Positions 1-5,127 of a stretch of 12,543 bases of DNA are shown piece by piece. Numbering within the stretch: the stretch's first letter is position 1; each line of letters begins with the position of its first letter. The position numbers and the translations under genes were made by a program. This stretch comes from DASTCC01 sp035711465. Its GTDB lineage: Bacteria; Acidobacteriota; Vicinamibacteria; Vicinamibacterales; SCN-69-37. The stretch is taken from the NCBI GenBank assembly GCA_035711465.1, contig DASTCC010000345.1, positions 1-12,543 on the forward strand. The letters run 5' to 3'. The notes under the pieces were generated by a model. The model made no database searches, was not told where the DNA came from, and saw only the letters and a program-made list of their open reading frames with translations.

Positions 1-69
1 GGCACCGAGCAGCCGGCGGAGTATTGGGAGGATCTGGAAGAGTGGGTCGCGGTGAAGGTAAAACGATGA
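1..69 (+). CDS. 3' end of an unidentified gene (partial)
   Basis: An open frame enters from the left edge and stops at TGA 67-69, giving 22 codons rich in acidic and aromatic residues (it contains EYWEDLEEW) and ending VKVKR. I do not recognise the family. The composition looks like a real protein tail rather than a shadow, but 22 codons is very little evidence. The stop lies within a few bases of the point where the minus-strand restriction-helicase fragment loses its similarity (about 74), so the present C-terminus may have been created by a recombination joint rather than being native. Confidence 0.35.
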   Translation, partial: GTEQPAEYWEDLEEWVAVKVKR

Positions 70-239
70 TCGACAGTGGCTGTGTTGCAGTCCCAGCCTT
101 CGGTGAGCATGCCAAACGAGACGATGCAGCGCACGTCCCGGCCCGGCGGATAGAGCGGCTGGCCGCGCTTCGTCGCCAGTGCCTCGAATCCCTGCGGCAT
201 GAGCGCGCGGCCGCCATCAGCCGCGACGCCGACCCGAGT
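70..239 (-). pseudogene. Fragment of type III-like restriction helicase (Res)
   Basis: Read on the minus strand, about 55 codons contain VRCIVSFGMLTEGWDCNT. This matches the family pattern VSVGMLTEGWDxNTVTHI of the C-terminal RecA-like helicase half of type III restriction (Res-like) enzymes, close to the arginine-finger region. An in-frame TGA at 240-242 sits immediately upstream. Similarity ends after about codon 55 (near base 75), exactly before the expected THI and the downstream QVVGRGLRR motif. Intact Res proteins are roughly 900-1000 residues, so only a few percent remains, with no start and no nuclease domain. It is a relic, probably left by loss or rearrangement of an island beside the tRNA. 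The family assignment rests on one motif. Confidence 0.6.
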
Positions 240-273
240 TCAAAAAGTTAACCGGCGCTCTTGACGAAAGGTT

Positions 274-349
274 TGGGGTGAGTGACGGGGATCGAACCCG
301 CAACCACCGGAGCCACAGTCCGGTGCTCTGCCATTGAGCTACACTCACC
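274..349 (-). tRNA. tRNA-His (anticodon GTG)
   Basis: The minus strand folds into a complete cloverleaf. The acceptor arms GTGAGTG and CACTCAC pair fully (342-348 with 278-284). The D-arm is GCTC/GAGC. The anticodon stem is CCGGA/TCCGG around loop CTGTGGC, giving anticodon GTG. The T-arm carries GTTCGATC. Position 349 supplies the extra G-1 that pairs with discriminator C73 (277), the identity element of histidine tRNAs, and CCA is encoded at 276-274. The 3' end points towards the restriction-helicase relic, the side on which tRNA-targeting integrases insert. Confidence 0.96.
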
Positions 350-395
350 GCACGGCGGGAGATCGAACAACCCTAACACTTTATCAAACGCGCCC

Positions 396-701
396 TCAGC
401 CGTTCTGTCGGCGCCGCTCGGCCCAGCGCTTCTTGGCCGCAGCCGAAATCTTCGCCTTCGCGGCGGCCGACATCTTGAACCCCGGACGCCGGCCGCCTTT
501 GCTGGCTGGTGAGGCGCCGCGTCGCCGTCGGGCATGCGCGGCGGGATCGGGGCCCGCCATCGAGGCGAACGAGCCGAGTGTCAGATGCTCGAGCGCGTGT
601 TTGATCTGCGCGATGACGCTGTCGCGTCTGGAATTCAGCGACGACAGTTCCCGTTCGAGCCGCGCCAGTGGGGTGACCGAGGGTCGTGGGCGTTTCGCCA
701 T
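396..701 (-). CDS. Small basic protein with C-terminal K-M-S-AA-K-A motif
   Basis: A 101-residue protein. Residues 13-42 form a probable amphipathic helix or short coiled coil (LARLERELSSLNSRRDSVIA). A basic, alanine-rich linker (residues 52-70) follows, then a C-terminal stretch GRRPGFKMSAAAKAKIS continuing to a K-R-W-A-E-R end. Similar short basic tails (K-M-S-x-A-A-R-x-x-I followed by A-x-x-x-R-W-A) are, from memory, common in small acidobacterial proteins that are probably DNA- or RNA-binding. That role is inferred from charge only. The ATG at 701 lies 32 bases after the phospholipase D-like stop and lacks a good Shine-Dalgarno sequence, so it is probably read as the last gene of that transcript. 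The tRNA-His gene follows 47 bases later. Confidence 0.7.
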   Translation of the reverse strand: MAKRPRPSVTPLARLERELSSLNSRRDSVIAQIKHALEHLTLGSFASMAGPDPAAHARRRRGASPASKGGRRPGFKMSAAAKAKISAAAKKRWAERRRQNG

Positions 702-733
702 GGCCGCAGACTATCAGAACTGCGCCGGAAGGT

Positions 734-1693
734 TCAGGCCGACGCGGCCGCGCGGGGCTCGGCGGCATCGTCCTTCGCGATCTTCTTCTCGTCCTTCTTT
801 TCGTCTTTCTTTTCGTCTTTCTCTTCCTTCTTCTCGACCTTCTTGTCCTCGTCCGTCGCCGATTCTTTCCAGTCGGCTTCGAACACCTGGAGCATGCGCC
901 GCGCCACGGCCGGGTTGGAGATGATGAGCCCGACCTCGCGCCGCTCGTCGAGCTCGAGGCGGCGCAGGCTCTGGCTGCCGACGAACGCGCGCGTGCCGTC
1001 GCGGATGATCGCGCGGACGTGCTGACGCAGGCCCTTGAGCGGCCGCACCGCAATGTCCTTGCCGAGCTTCGGGGCCTTGCCGATGACCTGCACTTCGACG
1101 CCGGCCGCCGCGCGCTGTTGGATCAGCTTGACGAAGCCCGGATCCTCGAGCCTCGAGTCGTAGATCGCGAGCCGCTTGCGCGCGCCGCGGACGAAGCGCG
1201 TCAGCGTCTCGCGCGCCGACTCGGGACTGGTGACCAGCGTCGATCCCTTCGCGCCCTGGAACGGCTGTCGCGTCAGGTCCGCCTCGAAGAGCGTCAGCGC
1301 GTCCTTGACCGCGCGGCGGTCGCGGGTCTGGATGCCGAAGCTGCGCGTCCTGGTGACGTCGCGCTTGGTGAAGTTGAAGCCGAGCAGGTGCAGCGTGTCG
1401 TCGATGACGATGTACTTACCGTGATAGCGGACGAACTCGTCGGCGGTCCGCGACACCGCCACGCCGGCGTCGAGCAGCCGCTGCTCGCACTTGCGCAGCC
1501 GGTCTTCGCCGCCGCGATTGGTGTGAGCGACGAGCGCGCGCACCTTGACGCCGCGCGGCACCGCGGCTGCCAGCGCCTCCTCGACGTCCTTCCGATCGAG
1601 ACGGAAGATGGCGATGTCGATCGATTGCCGCGCGCGGCGCAGCGCCTGCACGATGGGCGTGAGTCCCGAATCAGGCTGGATCAGCAGCTTCAC
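734..1693 (-). CDS. Phospholipase D-superfamily protein, second HKD motif degenerate
   Basis: A 319-residue protein with two PLD-type halves. The first has the canonical H-x-K-x4-D (H91, K93, D98) followed by GFNFT. The second has H225-x-R227-x4-D232, then GSQS (239-242) and E253, so the catalytic lysine is replaced by arginine. In phosphatidyl transferases and nucleases of this family both HKD motifs build one active site, so the activity may be altered or lost. No signal peptide or membrane helix precedes the domain, which suggests a cytoplasmic or peripheral protein. Residues 281-306 are a low-complexity K/E/D tail with KDEK repeats. Start GTG at 1693 is preceded by GAGGA that overlaps the stop of the upstream DUF4956-like gene, with a 10-base gap, indicating an operon. 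The substrate (lipid or nucleic acid) is unknown. Confidence 0.85.
   Translation of the reverse strand: MKLLIQPDSGLTPIVQALRRARQSIDIAIFRLDRKDVEEALAAAVPRGVKVRALVAHTNRGGEDRLRKCEQRLLDAGVAVSRTADEFVRYHGKYIVIDDTLHLLGFNFTKRDVTRTRSFGIQTRDRRAVKDALTLFEADLTRQPFQGAKGSTLVTSPESARETLTRFVRGARKRLAIYDSRLEDPGFVKLIQQRAAAGVEVQVIGKAPKLGKDIAVRPLKGLRQHVRAIIRDGTRAFVGSQSLRRLELDERREVGLIISNPAVARRMLQVFEADWKESATDEDKKVEKKEEKDEKKDEKKDEKKIAKDDAAEPRAAASA
786..836 (-). repeat. 12-base in-frame tandem repeat encoding a KDEK tail
   Basis: Inside the phospholipase D-like gene, near-identical 12-base units start at 789, 801 and 813 (plus-strand TCGTCTTTCTTT with single changes), with a more diverged unit at about 825. Because 12 is a multiple of 3, gain or loss of a unit would lengthen or shorten the charged tail by four residues without a frameshift. 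The units code for D/E/K blocks on the minus strand. Confidence 0.7.
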
Positions 1694-1703
1694 GGCAACG
1701 TCC

Positions 1704-2483
1704 TCACGCCGGCTTCTTCATGGCCTTGCGGTCGTCCCACTCGACGGCGATCTCGCCCTCGGGCTGGAGGCCGGTGAGCGCCTGGGACACGCGATCGAGC
1801 CGCGTGTCCTCCGGCGTCGACACCTCGTAGGTGAGGTGATCCTCCGCCGACGCGCGCAGCTCCTGTTTCACATGGAAGCGGCCGAGCACCGACTCGATCT
1901 TCGGCCTCAGCTCCTGCATCCCGCCCTTGCTCCTCAGGTGGAGCTCGAACTCCTTGCGCACCCGCGGCTCGAAGCTTTCGATGATCCACAACACGACGCC
2001 GACGAAGATCGTGCCGAACGTCGCCAGGAGGTAGAGGCCGACGCCCGATGCCAGTCCGACCGCGAGCGCCGCCAGCATCACCACGGCATCCTTGGGGTCG
2101 TCGATCTTCGCCCGGTAGCGAATCAGGTTCGCCGCGCCGACGATGCCGAACGCGCGCGCCAGGCTCGCGCCGACAACGAGCATGATCAGCGCGCCCACGA
2201 CCGCCAGCACGATCTGCGTTTCGATCACCGACATCGACCGCGCCGGCGTGCCGCGCCGCCGCGGCCGGAGCGCGAGCGCCGCGCCGAGCGCCGCCGCCAA
2301 CGGCAGCCGCAACGTCGCTTCCCAGAGCTGAGCGATGACGTCGACGGGAGCCTCCGGCGCCGCCTGCGGCGGAAAGGATGCTTGCGCCGTGACGGCGACC
2401 GACGCGGCGATCACCAGTCCCGCTGTCAACGCCGCGCGACGAAGAACTCGATGAACCGCAACGGCTTTCCGCTGGGCACGCAC
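1704..2483 (-). CDS. DUF4956/MgtC-like integral membrane protein
   Basis: About 259 residues from the chosen GTG at 2483. An N-terminal hydrophobic segment (19-33, ending VTAQA) may be a signal peptide or helix. A second helix lies at 56-72, a third at 86-108, and a long hydrophobic pair at 134-168. The segment FGIVGAANLIRYR (112-124) followed by D-D-P-K-D (128-132) and VGLASGVG is the hallmark of DUF4956 membrane proteins. The preceding LRLPLAAALGAALAL helix recalls MgtC-type proteins. A soluble C-terminal domain (about 170-259) resembles the cytoplasmic domain of that group. DUF4956 genes are often found near polyphosphate-polymerase and CotH-like genes. The transport or sensor role is unknown. 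The start is uncertain: an in-frame ATG at 2594 would add 37 arginine-rich residues and looks non-coding; GTG 2483 has only a weak GAG upstream. Confidence 0.75.
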   Translation of the reverse strand: MRAQRKAVAVHRVLRRAALTAGLVIAASVAVTAQASFPPQAAPEAPVDVIAQLWEATLRLPLAAALGAALALRPRRRGTPARSMSVIETQIVLAVVGALIMLVVGASLARAFGIVGAANLIRYRAKIDDPKDAVVMLAALAVGLASGVGLYLLATFGTIFVGVVLWIIESFEPRVRKEFELHLRSKGGMQELRPKIESVLGRFHVKQELRASAEDHLTYEVSTPEDTRLDRVSQALTGLQPEGEIAVEWDDRKAMKKPA

Positions 2484-2597
2484 GGACTCACATTGAGCAA
2501 ACGACGTGCCACGGAAGCCACGCCCGCGTCGCGCCCGACGCGCCGCGCGCTCGCCCCGCACCCTGGAGTTTCTACAGGGACCAGCGGCGCGCACGTG

Positions 2598-2615
2598 CGG
2601 CGCCCGGCGGCGCCG
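2598..2615 (-). terminator. Possible terminator after the phosphatase gene
   Basis: CGGCGCC and GGCGCCG form a perfect 7-pair stem with a 4-base loop, about 30 bases past the stop of the phosphatase-like gene on the minus strand. There is no T-run, so it is at best a weak or Rho-assisted terminator. The rest of the 2484-2645 gap shows no other clear signal. Confidence 0.35.
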
Positions 2616-2645
2616 ACCGCGACGTCCTGCACCTGGAATGGAGGT

Positions 2646-3596
2646 CTAGCTGCCGCTGCCGGCGGGAATGCGCCGCGTAATCGTCCCCGAGTCGACGATC
2701 CGTCCGCTGCGCGCGAGCGCCTGGAACGTCATCTGGTCGCCTTTGATCTCGCAGACGAGGAACGCGAGGTCGGTGTCGAACCCGCGCGCGGTCAGCCCCG
2801 TGTTCCGATCGATGTTGCCGACGCGGAGCTGGCCGCCCGATCCGACGACGAAGTGCGCGATGCCCTCCTGCGGCTTGAGGCGCTCGTAGAAGTGATCGTG
2901 GCCGGCGAACACCACGCTGACGTTGTAGCGGATGAACAGCGGTTCCAGCACCTTGCGGAGCTCGGTCTCCGATCCGTGCCGTTCGCCCGACGAGTAGAGA
3001 GGATGGTGAAAGTAGGCGATCTTCCAGTCGTCGTTCGATCCCTTGAGCTCGTTCTCGATCCACGTCAACTGCTCGGGCACCATGTAGGTGCTGTCGAGCG
3101 CGAAGAATCGCACGCTCTCCTTCGGCGCCTTCACCGTGTAGTAGCGGTTGCCGTCCATGTTGAACAGCTTGTAGAAGCGCTGTTCCGGCAGATCGTGATT
3201 TCCGAGCGACGCGTAGAACTTCACGTTGCGGTCGAGCAGCCCCTTGTACGGCTTCTCGAATTTGTTCTGCATGTCGCGCAGGCTCTCGCCGCCGTAGATG
3301 TTGTCGCCGACGGTAATCACGAGCTCGTAGGGGAACGAGGTGTGCACCTCCGCCATGCGCGCGCCCATCTCGTACTGGCGCGTGCTTCCGGTGCCGAAAT
3401 CGCCGAGGACGGCGAACTTCAGCGAGTCCGGCAGATTCGGCAGCGGGATAATCTCTTCGGCGGGACTGGAGGGCGCCTGGACCTGCGCCGGCGGCGCCTG
3501 CGGCTCCGGCGACATCTGGCAGGCGACGACGAAGGCGACGACGACGAGACTCGACAGCAGGGCGAGACGCGCGGAGAGGCGCGAACCTTCGAACAT
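2646..3596 (-). CDS. Purple-acid-phosphatase-like metallophosphoesterase lipoprotein
   Basis: A 316-residue protein. A lipoprotein signal peptide ends in the lipobox V-V-A-C with C26 as the lipidated residue, followed by a Pro/Ala/Gln linker to about residue 55. The calcineurin-like fold shows all metal-binding blocks: GDFG (65-68), GDNIYGG (97-103), GNHD (132-135), FHHPLY (196-201) and AGHDHFYER (231-239). The tyrosine in GDNxY and the overall length fit the small tartrate-resistant or purple acid phosphatase type, which uses a two-metal centre to hydrolyse phosphomonoesters. It should face the periplasm or the cell exterior, anchored by lipid. ATG 3596 is preceded by GAGG and lies 2 bases after the TGA of the upstream gene, so it is translationally coupled and is the last gene of the receptor operon. 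A longer in-frame extension to 4286 runs through the neighbours and is not credible. Confidence 0.9.
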   Translation of the reverse strand: MFEGSRLSARLALLSSLVVVAFVVACQMSPEPQAPPAQVQAPSSPAEEIIPLPNLPDSLKFAVLGDFGTGSTRQYEMGARMAEVHTSFPYELVITVGDNIYGGESLRDMQNKFEKPYKGLLDRNVKFYASLGNHDLPEQRFYKLFNMDGNRYYTVKAPKESVRFFALDSTYMVPEQLTWIENELKGSNDDWKIAYFHHPLYSSGERHGSETELRKVLEPLFIRYNVSVVFAGHDHFYERLKPQEGIAHFVVGSGGQLRVGNIDRNTGLTARGFDTDLAFLVCEIKGDQMTFQALARSGRIVDSGTITRRIPAGSGS

Positions 3597-3598
3597 GA

Positions 3599-4159
3599 TC
3601 ACCTCGGCATCGCGCCGGGAATGAAGTCGACGATCACGTGCGCGTGCGTGTCGAGCAGAATCAGATCGTCGCCGACGAACCGGTAGTCGAGCTCCTCGGG
3701 CAGCTTCGGCAGATCCTTCAACACTTCCGGCGGCATCGTCGCCAGCGGCCGGTCCTCGGGGTAGAGCATGTTGACCTTGAGCGTGAGCCCGGGCGGATTC
3801 TCGTCCATGATCGCGCTCTTCAGCGACTTGCCCTGCGGCCCGCCGAGCACACGCGCGAGCACGCGGCGGATCACGGCGCGAATGTCCGGCGCGAACAGCT
3901 CGCCGACCGTCGCCTTCGGCCGGCCCGTGACGATGAGGCCGGCGAGTCGTCTGCGATGCTCGGCGACCCGCTCCGGTCCCGCCTGCTTTGGCAGCGCCGG
4001 CAGCGTGCTCTCGAGTTTCTGATGGAGGGCGACGTAGTTCTTGAGCCGCGCATCGAAGTCTGCGATGGCCTTGGCGTCGGAACTGGCGGGCGGCTGCTGG
4101 GCTCGGGCCGATGCCGCGAGCGCGAGCATCAGCGCGACGGCGACACGGATCGTCTTCAT
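3599..4159 (-). CDS. Small secreted protein of unknown function
   Basis: A 186-residue protein with a clear signal peptide (residues 1-20, cleavage after A-R-A before QQPP). The mature part begins with a helical segment (about 27-75), then a mixed region with several Pro-rich turns, ending in FVGDDLILLDTHAHVIVDFI (161-180). No catalytic motif is recognised, and I do not know a named family for it. The ATG shares bases with the TGA of the upstream kinase-like lipoprotein (4-base ATGA overlap) and has AGGGAGA upstream. Its stop lies 2 bases before the phosphatase ATG. Tight coupling on both sides suggests a partner or inhibitor of the two flanking lipoproteins, but that is inference. Confidence 0.85.
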   Translation of the reverse strand: MKTIRVAVALMLALAASARAQQPPASSDAKAIADFDARLKNYVALHQKLESTLPALPKQAGPERVAEHRRRLAGLIVTGRPKATVGELFAPDIRAVIRRVLARVLGGPQGKSLKSAIMDENPPGLTLKVNMLYPEDRPLATMPPEVLKDLPKLPEELDYRFVGDDLILLDTHAHVIVDFIPGAMPR

Positions 4160-5127
4160 CGATCGATCTCCCTGCCGATCTCGCCGCGCGGTTCAGGAAG
4201 CGCCAGTCCTTCGGCGATCTTCGCCTTGAGACGGCGGATGAAGCGGCCGGCCGTGTCAGGTTCATAGCCGGCGGCGCGGAACGCATCGCGCCACTGCGCG
4301 TCCGTCAGCCGGGCGAGCTCCCGGCAGAGCCAGCGTATATCGGCCGTCGTCAGGTTCGCAAACAGATCGCGGTGCCGGCCGGAGTACTCGAGCTCGACGC
4401 GATCGCCGTCGATGCGACGGATGAACGGGGTCTGCTCGAAGACCTCGATGTCGCCGCGCGCGGCGTTGAGCCGCCCGGTCCGTCCGAAGGTGTGCCCGAT
4501 GTCGCGGGCGACGTACCACTGCCGCGCGCCTTCGGCGGGCTCCTTCAGCTCGTAGATCGAGTTGTTGGAGTCCTTGAGATCCGAGTTGCCGAGCATCGCC
4601 TGCAGCACCAGCAGTCCGTTCATCTGCCGCGTGCCGACGAAGGGATTCTCGTAGTACGACCAGGCGCCCTTCTCGTCGATCCCGTGAAAGCTCGGGTTCT
4701 TCTCGCGGAATCGTCCGGGCAGCTGGGGATTAGGCGCGGTCGCGCCCTCGGCCTGCCACTCGCGGACGAAGTAGAGCGGCGGTTGGTGATAGCCGATGCC
4801 CCAGTGGATGCGCGAGGCGACGACCTCGGTGTACGCCTCCGGCGGCAGCTTCACGCTCCACTCGCGGTTCCGGGCGTCCTTGACCGTGACGCCTTCCGAG
4901 AATCCGCCGACCTTGAGCGCGATCACTTCGAACCGGCCGCTGGCATCGGGGGCGAGCTCGCGGCCGCCCGGTCCGTGGAACAGATCGCGCGCCGTCGTCG
5001 GCTCGACCCAGAGCTCGGCGAGGCGCGCCGCCGTCGGCGCGGTCTCCGGCGGCTGCACGATCCGCTGCCGGCAGGCGCCGAGCGCGAGGCCGAGTGCAAG
5101 TGCGATCGTCAGAAGCCGCGGCGCCAT
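4156..5127 (-). CDS. Secreted lipoprotein with kinase-like motif layout
   Basis: A 323-residue protein with lipobox L-G-A-C (C19). No named family is recognised with certainty, but the conserved-looking core follows the order seen in atypical kinases (HipA, FAM20, CotH, PI3/4K-like): a strand with lysine EWSVK (K93), a helix glutamate E101 in TEVVASR, a catalytic-loop-like GNSDLKDSNN (D183, K185, N188), and a metal-binding DIG at 209-211 in YVARDIGHTFG. The C-terminal third (about 250-310) is helical and ends in a charged tail. If active it would transfer phosphate to a protein or small molecule outside the cytoplasm, where ATP supply is a real question, so it could equally be a pseudokinase or binding protein. 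ATG 5127 overlaps the receptor stop by one base, and its stop overlaps the next ATG. Confidence 0.8.
   Translation of the reverse strand: MAPRLLTIALALGLALGACRQRIVQPPETAPTAARLAELWVEPTTARDLFHGPGGRELAPDASGRFEVIALKVGGFSEGVTVKDARNREWSVKLPPEAYTEVVASRIHWGIGYHQPPLYFVREWQAEGATAPNPQLPGRFREKNPSFHGIDEKGAWSYYENPFVGTRQMNGLLVLQAMLGNSDLKDSNNSIYELKEPAEGARQWYVARDIGHTFGRTGRLNAARGDIEVFEQTPFIRRIDGDRVELEYSGRHRDLFANLTTADIRWLCRELARLTDAQWRDAFRAAGYEPDTAGRFIRRLKAKIAEGLALPEPRGEIGREIDR

Noticed and set aside
350..395. Promoter for the tRNA-His gene (TTGATA and TAGGGT-like boxes)
   Set aside because: The two boxes are only 6 bases apart, so they do not form a sigma-70 promoter.
1704..2594. Start of the DUF4956-like protein at ATG 2594
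   Set aside because: The added 37 residues are Arg-rich and non-coding in style, with no ribosome site; still possible, so noted as uncertain.
1545..3686. 713-codon plus-strand open frame
   Set aside because: It runs antisense to three genes with recognisable motifs (PLD, DUF4956-like, phosphatase) and has low-complexity R/H/D composition.
2646..4286. Extended 546-residue version of the phosphatase
   Set aside because: The upstream part reads the neighbouring genes out of frame; the lipoprotein signal and GAGG site fix the start at 3596.
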